DNA from: Pseudobacter ginsenosidimutans
Lineage (GTDB): Bacteria; Bacteroidota; Bacteroidia; Chitinophagales; Chitinophagaceae
Reading direction: 5' to 3'
NCBI RefSeq assembly: GCF_007970185.1
Contig: NZ_CP042431.1
Coordinates: forward strand, 6,803,342-6,867,341
DNA length: 64,000 nt
Shown here in pieces: positions 52,386-61,927 of this stretch. The notes under the pieces are model-generated. The model was not told where the DNA came from and did not search any database. It worked only from the letters and a program-made list of their open reading frames with translations. The position numbers and the translations under genes are program-made. Numbering within the stretch: position 1 is the stretch's first letter; every line of letters starts with the position of its first letter.

Positions 52386-53678
52386 CTATCCGTTTTTCTT
52401 TCCTCTTTTCAGGATATCCAATATTCCTTCATTCCGTATGATGATCATGCCATGACGATCATCTGTTATACCTTCTTCCAGTGTATATGTGTATTCAGGA
52501 ACAGTTCCATTCATCCTGGTGGGCAAATAATGAAACCCGATATTGGATTTTTCTTTCAACTCATCCGCAGCTTCCACAATATGTGAGGAGATGATGAACA
52601 TACTATTCTTCTTTTGTGCAAATGCTTTGGTGAGGGCCACTGTTCCTTCGTGGGCATCTTTTACATTGGTGCCCCTGAACAATTCATCGAACAACACAAA
52701 TATCGACTTACCCGTTCCCAGCTCAGCAGCCATCTTTTTCACCCTTAATACTTCTGCATAAAAATGGCTGGCGCCAATTCCAAGATTATCCGGCAGGTTG
52801 ATAGTGGTATATACGCCATCCATCACGGAGAATTCCATTGATCCGGCTGCAACCGGAAATCCCATATGAGCTATGTATACAGCTGTACTGAAGGATCGCA
52901 GGAAAGTAGATTTTCCTGCCATGTTAGCGCCTGTGAGAAACACAACAGATTTTTCCGCACCCATCGCTAAACTGTTGGGAACGGGATTCTTTAGCTCTGG
53001 ATGATAAACACCTTCCACCCGCAGCACATTGCTACCTTTCGGATGTACTGTTGGAAAAATGAAATTATGTTTCGATGAAACCTGTGCAACAGAAATATAT
53101 ACATCCATCAGGTAAATGAACTGCAAAATTGATAATATCTTATCGCGCTCACGAACCCGCAGCAGCAGATCAAAGGCTGTAACGGCTGCATAAGAGAGCC
53201 TGCCCGGTGGTTTCTCATTAAATACAGGTTTCAATGCAGGTGTGCTCAGCAGGGAAAGCATCTTTTCACGTTCATTGTTCAGTGCAGGCACATTCACCAG
53301 ATCCCCTTTCTGTACAAATTCCCGCATCGCATGTAAGAGCTCGATCATGGATGTAACGCCGTTGCTGATCTCCTTTTCTCCCAAAACAGCCCTTTGCCCA
53401 TCTTTACCTTCTTTATCATCCGCCATGAATTTTTCAACGCTATCCAACAATGATGCTCTGAAAGGAAAACAAGTATTCAATTGGGCCAGAGAAGCAATGA
53501 TAGTTGCCCGGTTGGTAATGGCCTCCTGGGAGGACAGGGGATTTCTGAACATATGCTCCAGCATTTCCTCCCCGCCCCTTGTGCTTGTATTATTGTATAT
53601 ATCATAGATCCCGCTATGATCGCGTTTGGAGAATAGTCTCAGATCCCCGATCGTTTGATCATCTGTTTGCAAATACAT
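52386..53678 (-). CDS. MutS-like core ATPase (copy B of cassette 2)
   Basis: From the ATG at 53678 the protein has 430 residues beginning MYLQTDDQTIGDLRLF, which lines up with the N-termini of the other copies. An ATG at 53720 would add 14 residues with no counterpart. The ATPase core has TGANMAGKSTFLRSF, GASHFYAEVLRVKK, IFVLFDELFRGTNVKDAHEG and SSHIVEAAD. Position two of the ST-H motif is Ser rather than Thr. As in cassette 1, this copy lies directly after the permease gene and ahead of a second MutS-like gene. Confidence 0.9.
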   Translation of the reverse strand: MYLQTDDQTIGDLRLFSKRDHSGIYDIYNNTSTRGGEEMLEHMFRNPLSSQEAITNRATIIASLAQLNTCFPFRASLLDSVEKFMADDKEGKDGQRAVLGEKEISNGVTSMIELLHAMREFVQKGDLVNVPALNNEREKMLSLLSTPALKPVFNEKPPGRLSYAAVTAFDLLLRVRERDKILSILQFIYLMDVYISVAQVSSKHNFIFPTVHPKGSNVLRVEGVYHPELKNPVPNSLAMGAEKSVVFLTGANMAGKSTFLRSFSTAVYIAHMGFPVAAGSMEFSVMDGVYTTINLPDNLGIGASHFYAEVLRVKKMAAELGTGKSIFVLFDELFRGTNVKDAHEGTVALTKAFAQKKNSMFIISSHIVEAADELKEKSNIGFHYLPTRMNGTVPEYTYTLEEGITDDRHGMIIIRNEGILDILKRGKKNG

Positions 53679-53735
53679 GAGAACGATTTTTTTTAGCAAT
53701 ACTGTAATATCTTTTTCCACTAATCATGATGCCCG

Positions 53736-56084
53736 CTATTTGCGATGTCTTCTAACAAGTAATATGGAAGACACAAAGAGTATCAACGCAGGAAGCATCC
53801 AAACATAGATCAGTTTCCAGCTTACGGCTGCAGTATTGCCAATCCGGATCTGATCAACAGGGTATACCGGCGTATGATAGATTGGAAATTCGTTGTAGTG
53901 CAACCAGCTGTAGAAATCCGGGCTTCCTCCGCCTTCTTCATTTTCATTGATCATGGTGTTGAGCACTATGATCCGCTGTTCTTTATTGTTTATGTTTCTC
54001 GATAGCAAAACTCCAACCGGAAATATTCCGGCTGAGTCGCCTTCAGCTGGCGTGAACACAGCTTTTGCACTGTCTGTGTTAAGTGGTTTTGCCTTTAGCC
54101 AGGCTCCCTCGTAGGTATAACTGAAAATTGCTCTATTAAACCTGGTGGTATCGATGAATTCCATGCCAACCACTCCCCGGAACTCCAGCTCTTCCAGGTG
54201 GAGATGCCTCTTCTTATCTTTCAAATCTCTTTGGTATTCTGCAAACAGCTTGCTTTCCGGCGCCAGCTGAACGGCCTCCGGCATCAATTCTGCATGAATC
54301 AGATCAGAAGACTCTTTGGGATTGTGAGCTGCCAGCTGCCCCGGCAAAAAACGCAGTCCCAATTCTTCCAGGAGCGGATTCAGGATCTGTTGCTTGCCTG
54401 GTACGCCGAGTATCATCAGGTTACCGCCACCATTAATATAAGCTTTGAGCTTATTCAGTTCCATTACAGACAGCTCCACTTTCGGATCGGCGAGCACGAT
54501 AGCTGTAATGTCATTCGGGATCTCTTGCAAGGCCAGGTTCAGCGTATCTGCTGCAAACCCCAGGTTCAGCGCAGAGCTTCGCATGTTTTTCGCCGTGGTA
54601 TGATTCCGGTATTCGCGATCACCCGGTTTATAAATATCGCGTTCAAAATGACCGGTGATAAAACCAATTTTGGGATTGCGCGCAGATTGAAGTCTTTTCA
54701 GTGCCCCACCAATTGTTCTGTAATCCGGCCAGAAGCCCATATCATTGAAAGTCCGCAGGAACTCTGTTCGTCCTTTATACCTTATGGTCATTGCCAATCT
54801 GTATCCTTCAGGATCCAGATCGATGGATTGTTGCATTTTATCCGGGGACTTGAATGAAGACAGATCTTCGTGGTTCACCACAGCATATCTTTCTGCAATC
54901 TCTTCCAGGGATTTACCGGGATGCTGTTTGTACAACATGCTGTCTGTAGGCGTCTCAAAATGATGATCCGTTTTGGGATTGTAATCATAGTAATATTCAT
55001 AGCTGAATTTTATGTCTGGTTTGAATCTTACATAGGGATCCCATACTCCCTCCAGTACTTTATTCCTATTAGCGGGCGATCCCATTTTATATTCGCGCCC
55101 CAGCAGGTTGGCATACATAGTTATCTCTACGATACTATCTTTTTCAAATGATTGCAGCAGGTGTTGCAGCTTTTCAGGAATGGTATGAAATTTTTGGTAG
55201 GTAGTATCCCAATAGCCCGTAAACCGGGGACGGGAACTGATATAGCCGATCATCAATCCCGAAATCAATACCAATGCATATCTTCTGAATGTAGTGAAGC
55301 GGGTGGCGGATTCCAGATGACTGCGCAGTCTGATCATGGTAAAGCCGACGAACAGGAAGATGATCACCAGAAAGTAAATCACATCCCGGCTCCGCAGTAG
55401 TCCGGTCAGTATTTTTCCTAGTCTGTCCTGCACCGACAAGAACCAGGTAAGATCACGTATGAAATCATATTGTTGCCAGAGCGCTCCTATTTTGGTTAAA
55501 CAAAACAAGATCGTGAAAGTACCGATTGCAGCCACTACCTGGTAATTGGTGATGGCAGACATAAACAATCCGATAGCGGAATAGGTTCCCAGTAACAGGT
55601 AAAAGCCAAACATGGAACAAAGCAGGATCCCATAGTCTGCATTGCGCACATGGATCGCAGCTGTGATCATGAATATCGCTATGATGGCCAGCAGCAGCAG
55701 GTTGAAAAGCATAACTCCGATGTACTTTCCAAACACGATATGACGTGCTTGTATAGGGGAAGAAAACAATAATCTGATAGACCCGTTATTGATTTCCCTG
55801 TTGATGAGGCCCATCGTTAACAAGGGCACAAACAGGTAAAGGTTACCAATAATATTTTTGAACAGACCGTCTCTTCCAAGCAGCAATTGTAGCGTGGCGC
55901 CCAGGCCCAGCCTGTCTGCGTTTTCAGGATTGTTCCTCGAAAATATTTCAGTACTGTTGGCAAGTGGTTCCAGGGCCTTGAAGTAAAAGAAGGCACATTG
56001 AACAAAAAATGCCAGGATGATAAACCAGGCAACCGGGGAATAGAAAAGGTTGCGCAGTTCGTTCTTAGCTATTTTGAAAATCAT
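53736..56084 (-). CDS. ABC-2 permease fused to a GldG-like domain (second of two in cassette 2)
   Basis: This 782-residue inner-membrane protein is organised like the permease at 9761-12052. Six membrane helices (about 15-245) contain GSIRLLFSSPIQARHIVFGKY. A seventh helix leads into a GldG/ABC-auxiliary extracytoplasmic domain that contains IGFITGHFERDIYKPGDR in the place of GHGE. A C-terminal helix (about 755-772) ends in RRHRK. It lies 62 bases after a closely similar permease gene, so the transporter may have two different membrane subunits. Confidence 0.9.
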   Translation of the reverse strand: MIFKIAKNELRNLFYSPVAWFIILAFFVQCAFFYFKALEPLANSTEIFSRNNPENADRLGLGATLQLLLGRDGLFKNIIGNLYLFVPLLTMGLINREINNGSIRLLFSSPIQARHIVFGKYIGVMLFNLLLLAIIAIFMITAAIHVRNADYGILLCSMFGFYLLLGTYSAIGLFMSAITNYQVVAAIGTFTILFCLTKIGALWQQYDFIRDLTWFLSVQDRLGKILTGLLRSRDVIYFLVIIFLFVGFTMIRLRSHLESATRFTTFRRYALVLISGLMIGYISSRPRFTGYWDTTYQKFHTIPEKLQHLLQSFEKDSIVEITMYANLLGREYKMGSPANRNKVLEGVWDPYVRFKPDIKFSYEYYYDYNPKTDHHFETPTDSMLYKQHPGKSLEEIAERYAVVNHEDLSSFKSPDKMQQSIDLDPEGYRLAMTIRYKGRTEFLRTFNDMGFWPDYRTIGGALKRLQSARNPKIGFITGHFERDIYKPGDREYRNHTTAKNMRSSALNLGFAADTLNLALQEIPNDITAIVLADPKVELSVMELNKLKAYINGGGNLMILGVPGKQQILNPLLEELGLRFLPGQLAAHNPKESSDLIHAELMPEAVQLAPESKLFAEYQRDLKDKKRHLHLEELEFRGVVGMEFIDTTRFNRAIFSYTYEGAWLKAKPLNTDSAKAVFTPAEGDSAGIFPVGVLLSRNINNKEQRIIVLNTMINENEEGGGSPDFYSWLHYNEFPIYHTPVYPVDQIRIGNTAAVSWKLIYVWMLPALILFVSSILLVRRHRK

Positions 56085-56146
56085 TGGATCAAATATTTAT
56101 TGAGCGGATTGGATGAACTGTTGCCGGTATTGCGGCAGCCCCTTAT

Positions 56147-58483
56147 TTATTTTCGGTTCCTTCGTTTTAACAATAGTGCTGCGCCGGCAAGAATCACAAC
56201 CGGCACTATGAAAACGTACACGATTCGCAGCCATTTGGCTTGATTTGCCGGTAACTTCATTACATCCTTTGCCTGAATGAGTCCCTTGTCGAGAGGAAAC
56301 TCCCCGTAATGCAGCCACTTCAGCAGCATCGGCGGCAGGTTATTGGTAGCAGGTAAATTCCAGTTGCTAAGCAGATCTGCATCGCCCCAAACGAGTATTC
56401 GCTGTTCACGGTTCCCGGTACTTCTCGTTAGCTTAAGCGCTACACTGAAGGTGCCTGTGCTATCGCCTTCGGCCGCATTGAATACGGGTTGTGCCGAATC
56501 AGACACCAGTTTTCCGGCTTTCAACCAGGCTTTGTCTTTCATCGTTTCAAAAACGGGCTCGATATCGAATTTGCCGGAATTGTATTTCAATGCGGCTGTG
56601 CCCGGTAACTCAAGCGGCCTGTCAACCGGCAGATTAAGCGCTATGCTTTGCCGATAATTCTCTTCCCCCCAAACAGCTCTGTAGCCTTTGGCGGGCTTCG
56701 CCAAAATCTTTTCCGGCGTTGCGGTATATTTTGGCTCCACTATTTGACCTGGCAACATTTCAACACCCAATTCCCGGAGCAGGGGATTCAACACATACTG
56801 TTTATCGGGTTCTCCCAGTATCAGCATGTTCTTACCCTCAGCTATATACGCTTTTAATTTTCTGAGCACTTCTGTTGCCAGTTCCCGTCTGGGATCTGCC
56901 AGAACAACTGTTGTTACGCTTTTTGGAATATCGCGGGTTCGTAAATCAATGGTATCGATACGGAATCCTGTATTGATGAGGGCATCCAGATTTTCTTTCA
57001 ACATGGAATGCTCTCCGTAATCACGGCGACCCCGTGAATAAATATCCCTTTCCAGTTCTCCATACACGTAAGCCAGCTCTGGATTATCATTATTGATCAG
57101 TCTTTTTAACGCCCCACCAATTTGCTGTACAGCAGGTCTTCCTGTTCCGAACCGGACGAACTCCGTCTTTCCCTTGTATTTCAATTGCATCACCAGGGAA
57201 TATCCTTCCGCATCGAGGTTGATCTGCCTGCGCATTTCTTCTGGTGATTTGAATTTGGAAAAACTGACCTTAAACAGTTTCGCATGTTCTTCTGCGATAT
57301 GTTTGAGACTCTTGCCCGGAAACTCCCTGTACATGCGGCCAGCGCCGAGTGTAGCATGATTGATTGCCGGATTATTGTCGTAATAGTATTCATACCTGAA
57401 TTGTATTTCCGGTTTGAATCGCAGATAAGGATCCCATAACCCCTCCAGGTACCCATTCCGGTTGAAAGGCAATCCCAACGGGGTCCTTTGCTTGCTGTCT
57501 ACAAGATTGGTGTACAGTGTTACCTCCAGGGAACTGTCTTTATCCATACGACTGATAATTTCCTGTACAGGCGCAGGTATCGTATGTACTTTGGTGGCTG
57601 TAGTGTCCCAATACTTTGTATAACGGGGACGGGAACCGATATAGCCTACCGTCAATGCGATTAACAACACTAATACATGTTTACCCAATACCAAATACCA
57701 GGGGCTATACTGCCTGCCCTTCTGCAATCGGATCAGGGTAAAACTCAGAAATATGAAAACGATGCTCAGATAATAGATCAGATCCTTGCTTCGGATCAGG
57801 CCCACCATCAGCTTTTGCAGGCGACCTTCCATCGAAAGCAGCCAGGTGATATCCCGGAAAAAATCATATTGCTGCCAGAGTCCGCCTATCCGCGAAAGCG
57901 TGAAGAGAACAAGAAAAGTTCCCAGCGCTGCCACTATCTGATACGTAGTAAGGCTTGACATAAAAAGACCCACGGCCGAATATGCGGCCAGCATCAAAAA
58001 GAACCCGAAGGAAGCTGACAACAAAGTGCCATAGTCGATATGCCTGACAGCAAAAAAACCCGTTGCCACAAAAACACCTACAATGGCCAATAGCAAGAGA
58101 TTGTACATCATCAGCCCCAGGTATTTTCCAAATACGATATGCCAGATCTTAATGGGCGACGAATAGAGCAAGCGGATGGAACCGTTATTGACCTCTCGGT
58201 TAATGAGCCCCATCGTCAACAAAGGAATGAACAGATGCAGGTTGCGAACAATACCGGGCATCAGACCATCCAAACCAAAATACAGAGCCAGCGTTGCGTG
58301 CAGGCTCAGGATCTTCATGGCAGTAGGATCCGATTTAACCAGGAGTTCATTGAATACAGCCTGATCGTAGAGTTTATTGGTGAACAGAACGGCGCAGGTG
58401 ATAAAGAACACAAGCGTTATGAACCAGGCAACCGGCGAGTAGAAAAGATTGCGAAGTTCGTTCCTGGCAATTTTAAAGATCAT
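56147..58483 (-). CDS. ABC-2 permease fused to a GldG-like domain (first of two in cassette 2)
   Basis: This 778-residue paralogue of the following gene starts almost identically (MIFKIARNELRNLFYSPVAW against MIFKIAKNELRNLFYSPVAW), which points to tandem duplication. Six N-terminal helices carry GSIRLLYSSPIKIWHIVFGKY. The large outer domain (about 285-745) contains LAYVYGELERDIYSRGRR at the GldG GHGE position. A C-terminal helix is followed by RRNRK. The gene begins 10 bases after the ABC ATPase, so they are surely co-transcribed. Substrate unknown. Confidence 0.91.
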   Translation of the reverse strand: MIFKIARNELRNLFYSPVAWFITLVFFITCAVLFTNKLYDQAVFNELLVKSDPTAMKILSLHATLALYFGLDGLMPGIVRNLHLFIPLLTMGLINREVNNGSIRLLYSSPIKIWHIVFGKYLGLMMYNLLLLAIVGVFVATGFFAVRHIDYGTLLSASFGFFLMLAAYSAVGLFMSSLTTYQIVAALGTFLVLFTLSRIGGLWQQYDFFRDITWLLSMEGRLQKLMVGLIRSKDLIYYLSIVFIFLSFTLIRLQKGRQYSPWYLVLGKHVLVLLIALTVGYIGSRPRYTKYWDTTATKVHTIPAPVQEIISRMDKDSSLEVTLYTNLVDSKQRTPLGLPFNRNGYLEGLWDPYLRFKPEIQFRYEYYYDNNPAINHATLGAGRMYREFPGKSLKHIAEEHAKLFKVSFSKFKSPEEMRRQINLDAEGYSLVMQLKYKGKTEFVRFGTGRPAVQQIGGALKRLINNDNPELAYVYGELERDIYSRGRRDYGEHSMLKENLDALINTGFRIDTIDLRTRDIPKSVTTVVLADPRRELATEVLRKLKAYIAEGKNMLILGEPDKQYVLNPLLRELGVEMLPGQIVEPKYTATPEKILAKPAKGYRAVWGEENYRQSIALNLPVDRPLELPGTAALKYNSGKFDIEPVFETMKDKAWLKAGKLVSDSAQPVFNAAEGDSTGTFSVALKLTRSTGNREQRILVWGDADLLSNWNLPATNNLPPMLLKWLHYGEFPLDKGLIQAKDVMKLPANQAKWLRIVYVFIVPVVILAGAALLLKRRNRK

Positions 58484-58493
58484 GATCGCTTAT

Positions 58494-59414
58494 TTATTGG
58501 GCAGTTTGAGAAGATAGTTGTTTGAAGATATTATCGAGCTTGGTATTATCCGGTCCGATCTCGCGTAACAGCCAATTGCCCGATACGCTTGCAGCAACGA
58601 TCCTGTCCGAAACGGCCTGATCTCCCGAATAGCGGATACGCATCTGTTTTGGAGATAGCAACTCTACTGCTTCCACTCCGGCTATCTTCAGTAATTCTTC
58701 GCGTGATGGCGGATTTTCAAAACGGAGCAGCAAGCTGTCTGATTGAGCATAATTGGCGAAGCTCTCCATACTGTCTGAAAAAACAACACGTCCGGATTCG
58801 ATCATAACAATCTCCTTGCACAGCAGATTCACTTCCGTAAGAATATGAGAAGACAGTAACACACTATGCTCCTGTGCGATACCCAATATGAGTTTACGCA
58901 CTTCGATGATCTGATTGGGATCAAGTCCGTTGGTAGGTTCATCCAATATCACCAGTTTGGGCTTATGAATGATGGCCTGTGCAATACCTACCCGTTGCCG
59001 GTAGCCGCCTGATAAATTCTTAATCAACCGTGAGCTAAGGTGATTAAGGCCACATCGTTCTTTGGTTTCCTCCATGGCGGATCTGATCTGCTGTTTATCG
59101 ATGCGCCTCAGCTGCGCACTGTACAGCAGGTATTCATCGATAGTAAGATCGGTGTAGAGGGGAAGTTGTTGCGGAAGAAAACCCACCCGTTTCTTTGCCT
59201 CTTCCGGATGTTTGCGCAAATCGATTCCATCGATGATCACCTCGCCCGCTGTTTGATTAAGGGTACCGCTGATAATATTCAGCGTGGTGGATTTACCTGA
59301 TCCATTGGCGCCTAACAAACCTACAATGCCGGTATGGCCGATCTGAATATTGATATCACGTATAGCCCAGCTGGCACTATACCTATGTGAAAGATTGATT
59401 GTTTGAAGGATCAT
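58494..59414 (-). CDS. ABC transporter ATP-binding protein (GldA-like)
   Basis: This 306-residue ATPase is paralogous to 12085-13014. I start it at ATG 59414 (MILQTINLSHRYSASWAI), which aligns with the paralogue; the ATG at 59492 adds 26 residues with no counterpart. Walker A GANGSGKST is at 35-43, followed by LSGGYRQRVGIAQ, LVILDEPTNGLDPNQ and SSHIL. The 162-base gap before it (59415-59576) contains no obvious promoter. It would energise the two GldF-GldG fusions encoded directly downstream. Confidence 0.93.
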   Translation of the reverse strand: MILQTINLSHRYSASWAIRDINIQIGHTGIVGLLGANGSGKSTTLNIISGTLNQTAGEVIIDGIDLRKHPEEAKKRVGFLPQQLPLYTDLTIDEYLLYSAQLRRIDKQQIRSAMEETKERCGLNHLSSRLIKNLSGGYRQRVGIAQAIIHKPKLVILDEPTNGLDPNQIIEVRKLILGIAQEHSVLLSSHILTEVNLLCKEIVMIESGRVVFSDSMESFANYAQSDSLLLRFENPPSREELLKIAGVEAVELLSPKQMRIRYSGDQAVSDRIVAASVSGNWLLREIGPDNTKLDNIFKQLSSQTAQ

Positions 59415-59576
59415 AATTTGTTTATTAAAATCATGTATTGAATCTTTTAATGCCAAATCAAAGGATTCGTTTTTAGAGATCAGTGGACGCAATAGTTATC
59501 TACCTACACGTATGCGGGCAGCCGTGCAGCTATTGAATACAGCAATAAATTTTTTAGAAATCCTTAGCTGATGATA

Positions 59577-60395
59577 TTATCGTAGAGTAAAATGGTTAAC
59601 AATCGCAACCTTTTGTGCCTGCACACCCTGCCCATCCGGTAATCCCAGGAATACCAGCGTTGAATTCCTGAACAGCCATTTGTTCACTTCTGTGAGCCGG
59701 GCCGTAGAAGCATATTTATTCATCTTGCCTGTGTTATAGGTAGCCAATAGTTTGCCACTTACCTTATCCCTGAATTCAAACGTGTAATCATTGATGCTGG
59801 CATCAGCAGGATACATGGTAAAAGCTGTTACCGACTTGTAGGCTAATTGATCCACCTCACTTCCTTGTATTTTACCTGCTATATTGATGGATATGGGATT
59901 ACTTCCGGGAGACAGGTTGATAAACCGCAGTCCGGTTACACTATCTTTTATCGAATGCCAGGGAATGATATCTTCCATGAATATAGTATCGGGAGCAGCG
60001 GCGGTTCCTGTCAGAAATAGCGAGTAGATGCCGTTGACCTTTAATGGAATGTTCAGCGCCATGAGCGGCTTGCCGGGATTAACAGTGTCAGTGCGCCGGT
60101 AAAAGGCCAGGCGTTGATCTCCGGCAGGACGGGTAAACGCAATACTGGCTCTGCCAGTGCCCGTGTAGTTACTGTAATTAAGCACACTTGAAGAAACATA
60201 ACTCTCCAGGCGATCAGTACCAGCGAAACTGGTGTATAACCTGTCTACATCCGGTATGGCAGCAATGATGGCAAGCGATGCTCCAGGTGTTAAGATCTCA
60301 GGGTCTTTATTACAGGCAGTTAACAGAACCGGAATTGTGGCCGCAATGGCCGCTATCTTTCTGATGCCAGTTAAACAGGAACGAATAATCAGCAT
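59577..60395 (-). CDS. Lipoprotein resembling DUF4397-domain proteins
   Basis: The 272-residue protein from ATG 60395 has a lipoprotein signal ending LLTAC (Cys28). The mature part is a beta-rich chain with two tandem immunoglobulin-like segments: one around LNYSNYTGTGRASIAF, the other around LRFINLSPGSNPISINIAG, similar to DUF4397 lipoproteins. It takes the place that DUF4843 and PKD-like lipoproteins hold in cassette 1, 19 bases after susD. A longer open frame upstream (to 60542) overlaps susD and is not needed. The family assignment is tentative. Confidence 0.78.
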   Translation of the reverse strand: MLIIRSCLTGIRKIAAIAATIPVLLTACNKDPEILTPGASLAIIAAIPDVDRLYTSFAGTDRLESYVSSSVLNYSNYTGTGRASIAFTRPAGDQRLAFYRRTDTVNPGKPLMALNIPLKVNGIYSLFLTGTAAAPDTIFMEDIIPWHSIKDSVTGLRFINLSPGSNPISINIAGKIQGSEVDQLAYKSVTAFTMYPADASINDYTFEFRDKVSGKLLATYNTGKMNKYASTARLTEVNKWLFRNSTLVFLGLPDGQGVQAQKVAIVNHFTLR

Positions 60396-60414
60396 ACCAA
60401 TATTTTTAAATGAG

Positions 60415-61839
60415 TTAATAATCTTTGTTCTGGGAAAGGAAAGGATTGTTGATGCGCTCTGAACTGGGTATGGGATATAGCAATTGATGATCTCCTGCCC
60501 AGGGTTGTTTATTGGGTATCTGCGATAACACCGATGGTGCACGGCCAGTGCGTTTCAGGTTCAGCCAGCGATGCCCCCATTCACAGAAATATTCCGTTTG
60601 CCATTCCTTTTCGATTGCTATCTGAAGCTGTGTATCATCGATGGTATTTTCAAGGAGCGGAACCCCTGCCCGTTTCCGGATCTCATTGATATCAGCGATG
60701 GCTGTGGTTCTTCCTTCAGCTGCTCCCTTACTGGCAGCTTCGGCCCTGATCAGGTATTGCTCTGCGAGCCGCAGCGCCATATAGTGTTCAGTGAGTGGTG
60801 CTCCAATGACCCGGTTATAAGTTCCGGTCTTATATTTAAAAGGATACCAGGTGGTATCATTACCACTATACATATACGTTACCCAGGACGCGCGGCGTTT
60901 ATCATCTTCCTCAAAAGCCGACAATAACTGATCAGACAAACTGCCGGAAGAGATTGTTCCGGCCCCACCGGGTACAAAGAAAGCCGACATGAAATACATT
61001 CCTTCCGGAGTAGCATTTCCAAGTGGGGTACCATTGTTTTGCTGCAACTGCCAGATGGCTTCTTTGCTATTGACAGCAAAAACAGTATTGAGGTCTGTTG
61101 GCAAAGAAAATAAAGTATTGTTCTTTATTACAGCGTCTGCCTGTAACGCAGCATTCGTAAAATCACCTGTATACAGATAGGCTCTTGCCAGCAAGGCAGT
61201 AGCAGCCCATTTATTGGCCCGTATGCGCAAGCCGTTATTGATATTGTAATTATCGGGCAGCAGTTGCTGCGCGTCTTTCAGATCCTGAATGATCTGCTTA
61301 TATACCAATGTCTGTGCGGTTCTGGGCATGGTGGCCGACTGATTGAAATCGGTTGTCAATACCAGTGGCACATCTCCAAAAAAATTGGTGAGATAGAAAT
61401 AACTGAATGCTCTGATGAATTTGGCTTCTCCTTCCAGTTGCTCTTTCACCGACCGGGACAAAGTAGCTGAAGCCCCGATCCCTTCCAGTACTGCGTTGGC
61501 TCCATATACACCAATTGAATAAGAAGAAACCCATAATTTAGGAATATTCGTATTGTCAGCCAGCAATGCCGTCAGTTTATTCATTGCTACAAAATCATCT
61601 GCTTCCCCTCTCAAATCATCCGAAGAATAACTTCCGAGGATGGTTGCCAGCCCGCAACTGAATTGCTGTATTGCGCCTCCGTTGATCATTTGCGAATAAA
61701 CACCCATCAATGCAGCAGTGGCGCTATTGTCGTCACTGAATACTTTCTCTGTGGTGACCGCATTGATGGAGTCAGGGATTTCCACGAGTTTTTCGCAACT
61801 ACCAAGGAAGCATATTAAAATGAAGGCTGCAGCCTTCAT
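60415..61839 (-). CDS. RagB/SusD-family nutrient-binding lipoprotein
   Basis: The 474-residue protein from ATG 61839 has a short signal with lipobox FLGSC (Cys15); the frame is open to 61914, but that start would bury the lipobox. SusD-family features include AKFIRAFSYFYLTNFFGDVPLVL, AATALLARAYLYTGDF and LRLAEQYLIRAEAASKG. The EWQTEYFCEWGHRWLNLKR block lies close to the C-terminus. It is the partner of the SusC that runs off the right edge, and precedes the second ABC/MutS cassette. Confidence 0.93.
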   Translation of the reverse strand: MKAAAFILICFLGSCEKLVEIPDSINAVTTEKVFSDDNSATAALMGVYSQMINGGAIQQFSCGLATILGSYSSDDLRGEADDFVAMNKLTALLADNTNIPKLWVSSYSIGVYGANAVLEGIGASATLSRSVKEQLEGEAKFIRAFSYFYLTNFFGDVPLVLTTDFNQSATMPRTAQTLVYKQIIQDLKDAQQLLPDNYNINNGLRIRANKWAATALLARAYLYTGDFTNAALQADAVIKNNTLFSLPTDLNTVFAVNSKEAIWQLQQNNGTPLGNATPEGMYFMSAFFVPGGAGTISSGSLSDQLLSAFEEDDKRRASWVTYMYSGNDTTWYPFKYKTGTYNRVIGAPLTEHYMALRLAEQYLIRAEAASKGAAEGRTTAIADINEIRKRAGVPLLENTIDDTQLQIAIEKEWQTEYFCEWGHRWLNLKRTGRAPSVLSQIPNKQPWAGDHQLLYPIPSSERINNPFLSQNKDY

Positions 61840-61927
61840 CGTATGCTGTTGAACCAACAGGTATATTTTTCTGCACCTGCCCAAAAACATATTTGCTATT
61901 AATAGAGTAACCATGGTTTTCGATTGA

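Noticed and set aside
54198-54857. 219-codon open frame on the plus strand
   Set aside because: It is antisense to the GldFG-like permease, which has full motif support.
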